A DNA stretch of 64,000 nucleotides from Pseudoalteromonas rubra (GCF_005886805.2 NZ_CP045430.1:1284120-1348119), one strand, 5' to 3'; positions 19,224 to 28,514 are shown, numbered from the stretch's first letter. Program-made: numbers and translations. Notes: generated by a model not told the origin, from the letters alone.

Positions 19224-20246
19224 GTGCCAAAGCTTTCTGCCATTACTGATAATCCACACGAGAACAGATTTAATGAAAAAATCGGCGTTCTGGTAACCAA
19301 TTTGGGTAGCCCGGATGCCCCGAATGCACCTGCACTAAGAAATTATCTTCGTGAGTTTTTATCTGATCCTCGTATCGTAGAGCTGCCCAGAGCACTTTGG
19401 TGGTTAATACTGCACGGCGTCATCTTACGAGTCAGACCAAGCAGATCGGCCAAAGCCTATGCAAGTATCTGGACAGATCAGGGATCGCCGCTGGTACAAA
19501 TTACACAAGACCAGTGTAATAAACTGAGTGCATTACTAAAAGAACAAAACTACGACAATGTCGAGGTGGTCATGGCAATGCGCTATGGTAACCCGTCTAT
19601 CCAAAGCGGCCTTGAAGCACTTCGCTCAAAAGGGATCACTAACATCGTTGTCTTCCCTCTTTACCCACAATATTCAAGCGCAACAACAGGCTCAACGTTC
19701 GACGCGGTTGCAAACGTACTGAAAACCTGGCGCTGGGTGCCGAGCCTCAGCTTTATTAATGGCTATCATAAGCAACCAAGCTATATCACAGCCCTTGCCA
19801 ACTCAGTTCAAGAGCACATAGACAAACATGGCCTGCCAGAAAAGCTACTTTTTTCTTATCATGGCACACCGAAACGATTCCTCGATAACGGCGACCCTTA
19901 CCATTGCTTCTGTCAACAAACCACTCGACTTGTGTGTGAGCAGCTTAAATTAGACAAAAACATCGTCATGACGACTTTCCAAAGCCGATTTGGCCGGGAA
20001 GAATGGTTACAACCCTATACGGATGTCACGCTAAAAGAGCTGGCTTCTCAGGGGGTAAAGGAAATTGCTATTCTCAGCCCAGCATTTAGTGCGGACTGTC
20101 TGGAAACACTAGAAGAGCTTGAAGAAGAAAACCGCGAGTACTTCATCGAAGCGGGTGGTGAAACGTACCACTATATACCAGCGCTGAATGACAGAGAAGA
20201 TCACTTAGCGGCTTTATTCGACATCCTGAAACCTTATATCAGATAG
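19224..20246 (+). CDS. hemH: Ferrochelatase
   Basis: Inserts Fe2+ into protoporphyrin IX, the last step of haem synthesis, at the inner membrane. The 340-residue sequence carries the family motifs VLVTNLGSP near the N-terminus, QYSSATTGSTFD in the middle, LFSYHGTPKRF with the catalytic histidine, and TFQSRFGREEWLQPYTD followed by SPAFSADCLETLEEL with the conserved Glu. A GTG start at 19224 is chosen because AGGAG lies six bases upstream. Its downstream bidirectional terminator has been split by an insertion sequence. Confidence 0.97.
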   Translation: MPKLSAITDNPHENRFNEKIGVLVTNLGSPDAPNAPALRNYLREFLSDPRIVELPRALWWLILHGVILRVRPSRSAKAYASIWTDQGSPLVQITQDQCNKLSALLKEQNYDNVEVVMAMRYGNPSIQSGLEALRSKGITNIVVFPLYPQYSSATTGSTFDAVANVLKTWRWVPSLSFINGYHKQPSYITALANSVQEHIDKHGLPEKLLFSYHGTPKRFLDNGDPYHCFCQQTTRLVCEQLKLDKNIVMTTFQSRFGREEWLQPYTDVTLKELASQGVKEIAILSPAFSADCLETLEELEEENREYFIEAGGETYHYIPALNDREDHLAALFDILKPYIR

Positions 20247-20265
20247 AGCGATATATAAAATAAGG

Positions 20266-20277
20266 GGCCGATTTGGC
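20266..20277. repeat. Target site duplication, left copy (12 bp)
   Basis: GGCCGATTTGGC directly left of the IS; identical to the 12 bp at 21707-21718 on the right. The duplicated bases are the apex of a terminator hairpin. Confidence 0.9.
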
Positions 20278-20333
20278 TAATGCCGATCAGTTAAGAATTA
20301 AATAGATCAGTTGACCGATCTTTTAAAGGCTTC

Positions 20334-20368
20334 AAAATCCAATATCATTTCTGATATTGGATTTTTTT
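20334..20368 (+). terminator. Hairpin plus T-run just before the transposase start (IS self-protection)
   Basis: A perfect 14-bp stem (AAAATCCAATATCA / complement, loop TTTC) ends in a run of T up to 20368, and the ATG is at 20369. Transcripts entering from outside would terminate or have the GGA ribosome site locked in the stem, as known for IS10 and IS50. It could also stop hemH read-through. Confidence 0.75.
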
Positions 20369-21697
20369 ATGTCTTTAGAACAAGCCTTTTGCAGTGCGTT
20401 TGAGCAACTGCCCGAAAGTGTTACCTTTGAAAAACTTAATCACTTTCTGGATGCCGAAATACTGGAGCAAGCCTTTCAACGCGCTGGCGTTGCAACTATC
20501 AGAAAACGCAGGCTTCCACTCGAGGCTGTGATGTGGACTGTGATTGGTATGAGCTTCTTTCGTCAACAGTCGGTTTGGGATTTAGCTTCCCACATGGAAA
20601 TTGCTCTGCCTGGAGATAGCAAATTAATCGCCCCAAGCGCCCTTGTTCAGGGAAGGCGAAGACTCGGTAAAGACAGTGTCAAAAATGCCTTTGAAATGAT
20701 GGCTGCGCATTATTATCAGCAAGCAAACTTTGAAACTTGGTGCGGGTTAAACCTCCTGGCCGTCGACGGTGTTACTTGGCGAGCTCAAGACACGCCTGAA
20801 AATCGTGAATGTTTTGGCTCCCCCAGCAATCAGCATGGCGAAACCGCTTTTCCACAAATTCGAATGGTGTGTCATATGGAGCTGACCAGCCATCAACTTA
20901 TCAGCAGTGCTTTCAGCGGATATAAAACCAATGAAATGAAGCTGGCAGAAAAATTAGTTGCCACCACGCCAGACCACAGCCTCACGATGTTCGATAAAGG
21001 ATTCTACTCATTAAACCTGCTCCACCAATGGCAAACACATGGCACCGAGAGGCACTGGTTAATACCGGTGAAGAAAGGGCTTCAGTTTGAAGTGATTAAA
21101 TCTAATGGTCGCTTAGACAAGTTGGTGCGCTTGAAAACAACTCCACAACCTCATAAGCAATCGCCTGATTTACCTGCGTATGTAGAAGCCCGACTTGTGA
21201 CGAAGAAAATTAAAAACAAAGAATATCAAATACTCACATCGATGATAGATGCACAGAGGTTTCCTGGAGAAGAAATAGTTGAGCTTTACAGCCACCGCTG
21301 GGAAATAGAATTGGGTTATAGAGAAATCAAGCAGACACTTTTAAACAATGAATATACGCTAAGAAGCAAAAAATCAGATATGGTTGAGCAAGAGCTGTGG
21401 GGCTTACTCCTGGGGTACAACTTGCTGCGTCAGGTGATGACTCAAGCGGCATCTCGTAAAGGAATATGGGCCAACCAATTAAGCTTTAGTAATTGCGCCA
21501 ACGCGATATTAAGTTACTTAGGGCGACTCCCCCTCGCCAGCCCGGGAAACATCCCAAAACACTATGAGATGTTAATACAAACATTGGGTCACTTTGAGCT
21601 GCCGACACGACGAGAAGATCGGGTCTATCCTCGAGCCATAAAACCAAAGCCAAGTAAGTACCCAGCTAGAAAAAACAATGCCAGTCAGCTTAACTGA
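20369..21697 (+). CDS. IS4-family DDE transposase, copy 1
   Basis: Transposase of 442 residues. Catalytic residues are visible: Asp133 (AVDGVTW), Asp209 (MFDKGF) and the Y-x2-R-x3-E-x6-K signature at Tyr307, Arg310, Glu314, Lys321, which defines the IS4 family. The frame is intact, so the element is probably active. A TTG four codons upstream is in frame, but the ATG at 20369 directly after the hairpin T-run is more natural. The stop codon lies inside the right inverted repeat, which itself forms a 12-bp hairpin (AATGCCAGTCAG / CTGACTGGCATT). Confidence 0.93.
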   Translation: MSLEQAFCSAFEQLPESVTFEKLNHFLDAEILEQAFQRAGVATIRKRRLPLEAVMWTVIGMSFFRQQSVWDLASHMEIALPGDSKLIAPSALVQGRRRLGKDSVKNAFEMMAAHYYQQANFETWCGLNLLAVDGVTWRAQDTPENRECFGSPSNQHGETAFPQIRMVCHMELTSHQLISSAFSGYKTNEMKLAEKLVATTPDHSLTMFDKGFYSLNLLHQWQTHGTERHWLIPVKKGLQFEVIKSNGRLDKLVRLKTTPQPHKQSPDLPAYVEARLVTKKIKNKEYQILTSMIDAQRFPGEEIVELYSHRWEIELGYREIKQTLLNNEYTLRSKKSDMVEQELWGLLLGYNLLRQVMTQAASRKGIWANQLSFSNCANAILSYLGRLPLASPGNIPKHYEMLIQTLGHFELPTRREDRVYPRAIKPKPSKYPARKNNASQLN

Positions 21698-21706
21698 CTG
21701 GCATTA

Positions 21707-21718
21707 GGCCGATTTGGC
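21707..21718. repeat. Target site duplication, right copy (12 bp)
   Basis: GGCCGATTTGGC directly right of the IS, identical to 20266-20277. The matched pair shows that copy 1 arose by simple transposition and has not recombined since with another copy. Confidence 0.9.
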
Positions 21719-21727
21719 CCCTTATTT

Positions 21728-24298
21728 TCAGTGTTGTTGTGATGATTTGCTTATATAAATAAGCTCGTCATTGAATACCTGACCTGAATTGAACTCCTGT
21801 AGCAGACGTAAACAAGCAGATAGTGGCTGCGCCGGGCTGTAATAAAAGCCCTGGATATGGTTACACCCTAACTGTTCCAGCATCGAAAGCTGGCTCTGAG
21901 ATTCAACACCCTCCGCAATGACTTTGATGCCTAACTCCTGAGCTAAATTCAGCAAACAACTGATCATCACCTTTTTGTTTCTATCTGCCATCAGGCTGTC
22001 GACAAAAGACTTGTCAATTTTTAGATAATCAACCTGATTTTCTACCAAATGGCTCAGCGAAGAGTAGCCTGTACAAAAATCATCTAACGCAATTTTGACG
22101 CCTTGCGCTCTCAGTTTCGATAACAGTTCCCATGTATAACGATTCGTCGCCATAGACTCAGTGACTTCCAGCGTCACTTTATCGTAGGGTACTTGCGCTT
22201 TTTCAATCGCTTCTGTCACCAGCTTAAACTGATCATTACTGGTTTTAAACTCATTGACAGAGCGGTTAATCGAAATGCTAACTTCATCATAGCCTTGCGA
22301 ATGTAACACTTTCAAATCTTGACAGGCTTGTTCAAGAACAAACTGCCCTATCAGGTGTATCAAACCGAATTCTTCCGCAATCGGAATAAAGGTGCCCGGT
22401 GAGACCATGCCCTGTTCGTCATCGAACCATCTAACAAGCGCTTCAAATTTAACAATTTTACCGCGCTGCACATCAACGATGGGTTGGTAGTAAACCGTCA
22501 GCAAGTTAGCTTTAAGCGCTGCTTTCAGTTTGTCTTTGAGTTTAATTTTATTCAGATAGGCGTTTTGAATTGCGGCATTGTGAAGTGCCACGTGCCCGCG
22601 ATGTGTTTTCTTGGCGCTTTCAAGCGCATGCGCTGCATTGCGAATAAACTTAGCAGCCGTGATCCGACCGCGATTTTCCAACTGAGCTATGCCTGTGCTC
22701 GCACTAAGCTCTACCGTCAAGTCATTGAATACATAGGGCTGCTTTATTTTGTCGCTAAGCTTTTTGGCAACCTGTAATGCACTTTTAACGTCGGTATTAT
22801 CAAGCAAAATTGCAAACTCATCTCCGCCATAGCGAGAAATCGTGTCATTTTCCCTAATCCCATTCCGCAATCTTTTTGCTACCGAAACCAGCACTTTATC
22901 GCCAATTTCCGGACCATAAATATCATTTACTTCCTTAAAATGATCCAGGCCGATAAACAACAAAGAACAGGGTGTGTGCAGGCTACGACTTGCGGAAATT
23001 TTTTCTTCAACGATATCAATAAAGCAGCGGCGATTAAGTAACGCAGTCAAAGGCTCGTGATTCGCGTAGAACATGAGCTGTGCTTCGTTGCGCTTCCACT
23101 CGGTGATATCCCGGAAAATCGCAACATAATTGACAATGTCACCTTGCTCATCCTTTACCAGGCTAAGCGTCAACTCTTCAGGAAAGATCTGGCCGTTCTT
23201 TCGGCGGTTAAATATCTCGCCTTTCCAGCAGCCTGCACTCATCAGGCTATTCCACATTTGATGATAAAAGTCATCACCATGTTGCCCCGAGGACAGCACA
23301 GAAGGATCACGCCCCATCAACTCATGACCGGTATATCCAGTTAGACGCTCAAAAGCACGGTTTACCATTATGATTTTATTTTCACCATCGGTGATCATGA
23401 TGGCTTCAGTGGCGTGTTCAAATACAACATTGGTTAGCTCAAGCTGCTTATTCAATGAATAAATATAGGAAACATCCTGAACCGTTGCGCTAAAAACACG
23501 CTCGTCACGTTGCTCTTCACACTGCTCGACACGACCTATAATGCGATACAGGCCACGCAAATTAGTACGCTTTTTGTGCGCCACATTAACGTCAATGTAA
23601 TCAAGATGGCCCGTCCTGAGCTTCTGTATAATGACCCTCAGCCGCTTTTGATCAGCTTCTGTTAAGCAGTTCGTAAAGTCATCAAGAGTCAATGTTTCTT
23701 CACGATGCTGCAAAAGGCGACGCATTTCATGGCTGAATATGTGCTTATCGCGGCTAATATTCCAGCTCCAGGAGCTTAGCTTAGCGATACGCTCTCCCTT
23801 TGCCAGTTGTTTAACGAGGATTTGCTGCGCCGCAATTTCAAGGTTGTGATTTAACTCAGCCCCAACAAGCAAACTGAGCTCTCGGAACCAATGCTTATCT
23901 TCGTCACTGACGGTCACCTTTTCATCGAACAAGCAAACCATTATACCAATCGGTTTATGATCCAGTGCTCGCAATGTCACGCCGAGGTATCCATCAATAT
24001 TAAAGATCTTTAGGATTTCGTCTTCTGCGTACATTTGTTGCAGGTTGCAACTAATAGAACAAACCCCCTGACTGGTTTTGGCGTCGTTACAGGGCGTTCC
24101 TTCGAGGTCGTAGATAATATCGTTTGAGCGATTACCATCAACAGAATAGGCAACCGTTTTGACCCGAGTATCGGCATCAATGAATTTGCCAATCAAACAA
24201 TGAGCCGGCTTGAACTTCTCATAGATCAAATCGAGCGCCAATTCATAGCGCGCCTCACTACTACACAAATTGTAAAATGTACTAAATGAAAAAGTCAT
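21728..24298 (-). CDS. c-di-GMP enzyme: GAF-PAS-PAS-GGDEF-EAL
   Basis: Soluble 856-residue protein. GAF-like domain about 20-150; PAS-like about 165-280; PAS about 285-400 (GENKIIMVNRAFERLTGY, RRKNGQIF); GGDEF about 405-570 with intact R-Y-G-G-D-E-F at 491-495; EAL about 590-840 with E-A-L at 619-621, SINRS, EVTES, KIDKSF, EGVES and IQGFYYSP. The DDFGTGYS motif reads D-D-F-C-T-G-Y-S (739-746), a Gly to Cys change in the catalytic loop; metal ligands are kept, so phosphodiesterase activity is likely but not sure. Both activities may exist, controlled by the sensor domains. No membrane segment. It shares the split terminator with hemH. Confidence 0.93.
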   Translation of the reverse strand: MTFSFSTFYNLCSSEARYELALDLIYEKFKPAHCLIGKFIDADTRVKTVAYSVDGNRSNDIIYDLEGTPCNDAKTSQGVCSISCNLQQMYAEDEILKIFNIDGYLGVTLRALDHKPIGIMVCLFDEKVTVSDEDKHWFRELSLLVGAELNHNLEIAAQQILVKQLAKGERIAKLSSWSWNISRDKHIFSHEMRRLLQHREETLTLDDFTNCLTEADQKRLRVIIQKLRTGHLDYIDVNVAHKKRTNLRGLYRIIGRVEQCEEQRDERVFSATVQDVSYIYSLNKQLELTNVVFEHATEAIMITDGENKIIMVNRAFERLTGYTGHELMGRDPSVLSSGQHGDDFYHQMWNSLMSAGCWKGEIFNRRKNGQIFPEELTLSLVKDEQGDIVNYVAIFRDITEWKRNEAQLMFYANHEPLTALLNRRCFIDIVEEKISASRSLHTPCSLLFIGLDHFKEVNDIYGPEIGDKVLVSVAKRLRNGIRENDTISRYGGDEFAILLDNTDVKSALQVAKKLSDKIKQPYVFNDLTVELSASTGIAQLENRGRITAAKFIRNAAHALESAKKTHRGHVALHNAAIQNAYLNKIKLKDKLKAALKANLLTVYYQPIVDVQRGKIVKFEALVRWFDDEQGMVSPGTFIPIAEEFGLIHLIGQFVLEQACQDLKVLHSQGYDEVSISINRSVNEFKTSNDQFKLVTEAIEKAQVPYDKVTLEVTESMATNRYTWELLSKLRAQGVKIALDDFCTGYSSLSHLVENQVDYLKIDKSFVDSLMADRNKKVMISCLLNLAQELGIKVIAEGVESQSQLSMLEQLGCNHIQGFYYSPAQPLSACLRLLQEFNSGQVFNDELIYISKSSQQH

Positions 24299-24571
24299 TG
24301 TTCGGCTAAGTTCTTATATTTTATTGTTTTCAATATCAACAGGTATTTTAACAAATTGCAATGATAGAATTAAAAGCAAGACTTGTTCTCGATACAGATC
24401 AATAAATCGAACTTATTTCTTAGCATCGTCAATCCCTGTGCTCTACAAAGTCAAATAAGGATAAGTAGTAAACCTAGTCTGACCAGCTGTATGATATTAT
24501 TCATACCACAACACGGGATCAGGTTCAAACACTCCTTAGTAAAACCGAATAATGTTTACAAAAATTAAGCG

Positions 24572-26176
24572 CTAAACAGCGTGACGCGCCACATCATGAT
24601 TCGCGGCATGTGTAGAGAGCTTAGCCTGACAAGTTTGATTTCGGCCTTTGTTTTTCGCCTGATAAAGTGCCTTGTCTGCCATTTTAAGTGTTTCATCTAT
24701 GCTTTTACTGTGCGCTGGCCAGCAGGCAATGCCAATCGACACCGTCACAGGCCTGGACAAAGGCATGGCGTGTTCGCTTATCGCAATACGTAACCGCTCT
24801 GCTACGCTAAATGCGCGGTTTGCATCCACAAATGGCATAAAAATCAGAAACTCTTCCCCACCACTACGACACACAAAATCATGACTGCGCGCGTTCTTTT
24901 TCATCACATTCGCCAAAGCACACAACACCTCGTCTCCAACAGCATGACCAAACTCATCATTGATAGACTTAAAATGATCCACATCCAGTGCCATAACTGA
25001 GAACTGATAATGCATGTTTTTGACATTATCCAACCATAATTGCATTGCCAGCCGGTTATTGAGTTTAGTGAGCGGATCCATTTTTCTGTCTTCTTCCAAT
25101 TCCCTGATCTCCTGACCCAGTAGCTCAGAGCTGTTCAGGATCGCTGATTTTAGGTTTTCTGCCTCAAAATACCAGGCCGGCGTTTCATCGATACAACGTA
25201 GATTTCCGGGACTCAGTGAACTAACATTTTGAGCTAACTGCGCCAAAGGCCTCGCAATAAGAAACCCGGCGCACAAAGTCGCTACAAATATAGCCAGTGC
25301 AAACGGCAACGTGGAATACAATACGTTAGTATGTGTCAAATCTAACTCAGCGATGATACTAGTTAGGGCACGTTGGCTAATTATGCCCCACCCCGTGGTG
25401 GATACTGGTGCAAACCCCGCGAGCATGTCCACACCTTGACTGTTAAGTACCTCAACGGCTCCAGATTGACCACTCAATACAGCGTTAATCGCGACATTAC
25501 CCGGAATATGTTCACCCACTCTAATATTATCTTTGTGATAGATCAGCCTTTTACTTTTATCTACAACATAAACATAGGAGTGCTCAGAAGCATGATGAGT
25601 ACCCAATAATTGATTTAAAATGGTATCACCTTGCAGATAGATCCCGCCGGCAATAAAACCGAGATAAGTACCGTCTGGTGTAAAAATCGGAAATGTCGGG
25701 CTCACCAACAAGTTACCGGCAGGCGAGACAAATGGATCAAGAATGTGGGGTTGCTGTAGCTCTATCGGCAAGGATAATGATGGATCTAATGTTAGGCCTT
25801 TGAGCGCGAGGCTGGATGGCTGAGCCGAGATGATCTTGCGCTGCGCATTAATGACAACCAGAGAATCAAAACTGTTCGTTTGGGTAAGCAAGCGCGCCAA
25901 TTCAACATCGATAGCATGGCTATCGTCAAAATGATTAGCAATGTGACCGGCACTGACGCGTAACTGGCTATTTAGCGATTGCAAAAATAGCTCCGTAACG
26001 GTGGCAAGCTTTTTTGCGTATGCCTGATTCGCAGCAAGCGTGTCTTTAATAAATGCTCGTTCGTGTACACGATAGCTAGCCATTAATGCACTATACACAG
26101 CTAACACGATACCGGCACTGACCAGTATTAATATGAGCTGCTTAAGATCCAACTTCCAGCGACGGATGATTTTCAC
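24572..26176 (-). CDS. Membrane diguanylate cyclase with periplasmic Cache sensor
   Basis: Inner-membrane enzyme making c-di-GMP from two GTP. Transmembrane helix 11-31, periplasmic double Cache-type sensor about 40-285, second helix about 289-309, short linker, then GGDEF domain about 365-520 with active-site G-G-E-E-F at 439-443 and the N-terminal DPLTKLNNR motif. No RxxD inhibitory site is obvious before the active site. The open frame runs to 26323, but a GTG at 26176 has GGAGG five bases upstream and puts a short basic tail before the first helix, so that start is preferred (534 residues). The 24299-24571 gap shows nothing notable. Confidence 0.9.
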   Translation of the reverse strand: MKIIRRWKLDLKQLILILVSAGIVLAVYSALMASYRVHERAFIKDTLAANQAYAKKLATVTELFLQSLNSQLRVSAGHIANHFDDSHAIDVELARLLTQTNSFDSLVVINAQRKIISAQPSSLALKGLTLDPSLSLPIELQQPHILDPFVSPAGNLLVSPTFPIFTPDGTYLGFIAGGIYLQGDTILNQLLGTHHASEHSYVYVVDKSKRLIYHKDNIRVGEHIPGNVAINAVLSGQSGAVEVLNSQGVDMLAGFAPVSTTGWGIISQRALTSIIAELDLTHTNVLYSTLPFALAIFVATLCAGFLIARPLAQLAQNVSSLSPGNLRCIDETPAWYFEAENLKSAILNSSELLGQEIRELEEDRKMDPLTKLNNRLAMQLWLDNVKNMHYQFSVMALDVDHFKSINDEFGHAVGDEVLCALANVMKKNARSHDFVCRSGGEEFLIFMPFVDANRAFSVAERLRIAISEHAMPLSRPVTVSIGIACWPAHSKSIDETLKMADKALYQAKNKGRNQTCQAKLSTHAANHDVARHAV

Positions 26177-26463
26177 TATTCCCTCCAACATCAGCACGAA
26201 CATGGCTACTGATGTCATTGTAAAATACTGTGGGAGAAAGAACTTATTCTGGGTCAAACTCTCTGTGCCTAAACCGCTTACACATGCTTTAAATCGCAAC
26301 AGACACGCAGGGGACATAATCATAGATCACTCAAAGGATGAGAAACAAACAACCAACAAGTACTTTTTAACTACACAGAAAAATAAATTACGTAAATTAC
26401 TATCATGTTTAAACGCTGTGCATTATAATATGTTCGATATTTGACCAACTCAGTTTTACCGTA

Positions 26464-26679
26464 ATGAAAAAGAAAACCCGAATGAACCCACTCGTCACAC
26501 ACTTTACTTTCGCAAGTATTGCGTTAGCTATGCTGTGGATGTTTGTTCAGGATAAAGACACCCTGCTTACCGGCAGTGCCTTGGTGCTTGCCTACATAGC
26601 TTGCGCACTTGGGTATCGCATGATTGCAGCACGCGAAGCATTAAAAAATACAGGCAAAGCAGCCCACAAAAAGCCTTAA
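26464..26679 (+). CDS. Small two-helix membrane protein
   Basis: A 71-residue protein with two hydrophobic segments (about 12-27 and 35-52), a basic N-terminus and a lysine-rich C-terminal tail, so both ends are probably cytoplasmic. I do not recognise it. It sits between the divergent diguanylate cyclase and a lipoprotein gene, 78 bp before the latter. The residue after Lys5 (Met7) is an alternative start. Confidence 0.6.
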   Translation: MKKKTRMNPLVTHFTFASIALAMLWMFVQDKDTLLTGSALVLAYIACALGYRMIAAREALKNTGKAAHKKP

Positions 26680-26757
26680 CCCTCTTTTCCCCAACGCTTG
26701 GCGTCTGAATAAAACTGTGTAATCATCCAGTCACAATTTTATAACAGGACCTAGCAC

Positions 26758-27216
26758 ATGTATCGTCGCTCACTACTACTACTTTTTTTACTGGGTGGAT
26801 GTACCTCTTACGAGCAACCCACCCACGTAAAAACCTGCCAGGATCTCGTTTATAGCTACCCGGAAGTACGCGATAAAGGAAACGAGGATCAATATGCTGC
26901 ACTATTCACAGATAATGCACGCTTTAACGTCGAGAAACTCAATATTTCACTCCATAACAAGACCGAGATTGTCGACCGTTTCAATAAAGCGCGCAGTAAC
27001 ACACAAACCGTTCATATGATGACTTCCTCTCGTCAGTTCCGCCAAAACGACGTTCTTGCCGGCGAATCTCACTTTATTTTACTGCTGAAAAATAATGCGC
27101 AGCCGACGACGACAAAGATCATCAGCGGCCGTTACTTAGATATCTTTGATTACGACACAAACCAATGTCGCTTTAGCAGTCGAAGAGTCGAAATCGATCG
27201 TATGGATGCCTTATAG
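26758..27216 (+). CDS. Lipoprotein with NTF2/SnoaL-like domain
   Basis: A 152-residue lipoprotein: basic start, hydrophobic core and lipobox L-G-G-C with Cys15. The mature part resembles the SnoaL/NTF2-like fold: a start helix, then Y-A-A-L-F-T-D-N-A-R-F typical of these cone-shaped domains, then beta strands with a conserved-looking ISGRYLDIF. Members act as small-molecule enzymes or ligand carriers; the ligand cannot be predicted. It ends 7 bp before the end of the convergent MarR gene. Confidence 0.75.
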   Translation: MYRRSLLLLFLLGGCTSYEQPTHVKTCQDLVYSYPEVRDKGNEDQYAALFTDNARFNVEKLNISLHNKTEIVDRFNKARSNTQTVHMMTSSRQFRQNDVLAGESHFILLLKNNAQPTTTKIISGRYLDIFDYDTNQCRFSSRRVEIDRMDAL

Positions 27217-27222
27217 CAAAAA

Positions 27223-27822
27223 CTAGCGCTGCCTGCTGCGTTTATACCAGCGCTGCATTTCCTTATGATCACGTGTCACTGCTTGTCCCTGAGCTTCCAT
27301 TTCGGTGACTTCATTGGCAAGTATTTCTTCCGCGGTTAATTCTAACTTCATCAATAAGGCACTTAATTGTGCCTTTTCATCATCAGACATATGCTCGGTA
27401 AGCATGGCTTCTCTTTTTTGCACATGAACGGTGACTTCTCGATAGATTTTTTCACCCGCCTCTGTCAATACTACAGGTTTACTCTTGCCAGCTAATTCCA
27501 TTGCATGTACCAATTCAAGTTTTAGCAAGGCATTAACAGCACGCGTTACTGAGTAGGGGTCCAGTCGGGACTGATAGCTCACTTCCGCAGCTGTAATGGG
27601 TCCATAGGACCCAACGTTCAACAATACTCGCAATTCGCGGGTATTGAGCTCAGTCAAAGAGCGGATCACCGGGTCCCTATCGAGTGATAACAGGTTACTG
27701 ACTACCGCGACCTGAAATGGCACATGCTCTGCCAAATCAAGTGCTTCCTTATGTGGATTTGTTACTGCTAACGCACGCTTTCTGTTAGCAATGGCATTTT
27801 TCATATCATTGTCACTGGACAA
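27223..27822 (-). CDS. MarR-family transcriptional regulator
   Basis: A 199-residue winged-helix repressor. The DNA-binding region lies about residues 50-130: ELNTRELRVLLNVGSYGPITAAEVS, then the recognition helix in DPYSVTRAVNALLKLELV and the wing region GKSKPVVLTEAGEKI. N- and C-terminal helices form the dimer. It is divergently transcribed from an AhpD-like gene, and a perfect 16-bp palindrome lies in the 63-bp gap, as expected for autoregulation and control of the neighbour. A role in responding to peroxides or toxic organics is inferred from the neighbour only. Confidence 0.88.
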   Translation of the reverse strand: MSSDNDMKNAIANRKRALAVTNPHKEALDLAEHVPFQVAVVSNLLSLDRDPVIRSLTELNTRELRVLLNVGSYGPITAAEVSYQSRLDPYSVTRAVNALLKLELVHAMELAGKSKPVVLTEAGEKIYREVTVHVQKREAMLTEHMSDDEKAQLSALLMKLELTAEEILANEVTEMEAQGQAVTRDHKEMQRWYKRSRQR

Positions 27823-27844
27823 TTTGTACCTCTACACATATAGT

Positions 27845-27860
27845 TGTTGCATATGCAACA
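27845..27860. promoter_or_regulatory. Perfect 16-bp palindrome, likely MarR operator
   Basis: TGTTGCATATGCAACA, fully symmetric, centred between the MarR start (27822) and the AhpD-like start (27886). It is in the right place to control both divergent promoters. Confidence 0.7.
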
Positions 27861-27885
27861 CAATAAACATTTACAGGAAACCAGT

Positions 27886-28476
27886 ATGCCTTTAGTTAAG
27901 CCTTTGTCTCAAGAGCATGATCAGGAAGTGGCAGAATTAGCCAAGTTTTTCAACGAAACGCTTGGCTTTTGTCCTAACAGCGTGTTAACCATGCAAATCC
28001 GCCCGGCAATTGCGCGTGCATTCATTAATCTGAATAAAGCCGTCATGGAAAACCATGGCCGGGTTACTTCGGAGTTAAAAAGATTGGTTGGCTATATCAC
28101 CAGTGCCAATACTGGATGCCGCTACTGCGAAGCCCATACTATCTTAGCGGCGCAACGCTACGGCGGCAGCGATGAAAGGCTGGCTCAGATTTGGCAGTTC
28201 AGGGAGAGTGACGCGTTTAATGACGCTGAAAAGGCCGCTTTTGAGTTTGCACTAGCAGCCTCCAGTGTACCAAATGCCGTTGATGACGAAATTGAAGCCG
28301 CAATGCAGGCACATTGGGATGATGGTGAAATCGTCGAAATATTGGGTGTTATCGCTTTATTTGGTTACCTCAATCGTTGGAATGACTCTATGGCGACTAC
28401 ACTGGAAGCAGGCGCCATTGATGCAGGAGAAACACTGCTTAATGAGCGCTGGGAAACAGGCAAACACACCAAATAA
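27886..28476 (+). CDS. Carboxymuconolactone decarboxylase / AhpD-like peroxidase-related protein
   Basis: A 196-residue all-helical protein of the CMD/AhpD family. The redox motif C-R-Y-C-E-A-H-T (about residues 76-83) carries the cysteine pair and histidine used by AhpD-type disulfide peroxidases, preceded by a typical SELKRLVGYITSANTGC helix. ATG 27886 with AGGAAA upstream is chosen; the longer frame runs through the palindromic operator and is unlikely. It is divergent from the MarR gene, so it is probably the regulated target. Confidence 0.85.
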   Translation: MPLVKPLSQEHDQEVAELAKFFNETLGFCPNSVLTMQIRPAIARAFINLNKAVMENHGRVTSELKRLVGYITSANTGCRYCEAHTILAAQRYGGSDERLAQIWQFRESDAFNDAEKAAFEFALAASSVPNAVDDEIEAAMQAHWDDGEIVEILGVIALFGYLNRWNDSMATTLEAGAIDAGETLLNERWETGKHTK

Positions 28477-28514
28477 CCATCCAGTCTCGGATTAAAACGA
28501 ACATCCTTCAACCG

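Larger units (their letters stand above)
20278..21706 (+). mobile_element. IS4-family insertion sequence, copy 1 (complete, 1429 bp)
   Basis: Ends are imperfect inverted repeats: left TAATGCCGATCAGTTAAG (20278-20295) and right the complement of TAATGCCAGTCAGTTAAG (21689-21706), 16 of 18 matching. It is flanked by perfect 12-bp direct repeats and carries one transposase gene with the IS4 YREK signature. A terminator-like hairpin precedes the transposase start. A second copy, one amino acid different in the shared part, starts at 62811 in the opposite orientation. It inserted between hemH and the GGDEF-EAL gene. Confidence 0.93.
20257..21728. terminator. Bidirectional intrinsic terminator split by an IS element
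   Basis: Removing the IS and one 12-bp duplicate restores the arms AAAATAAGGGGCC and GGCCCCTTATTTT around the loop GATTT, a perfect 13-bp stem with T-rich flanks on both strands. It would end hemH on plus and the GGDEF-EAL gene on minus. Left arm 20257-20269; right arm 21716-21728. Confidence 0.85.
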
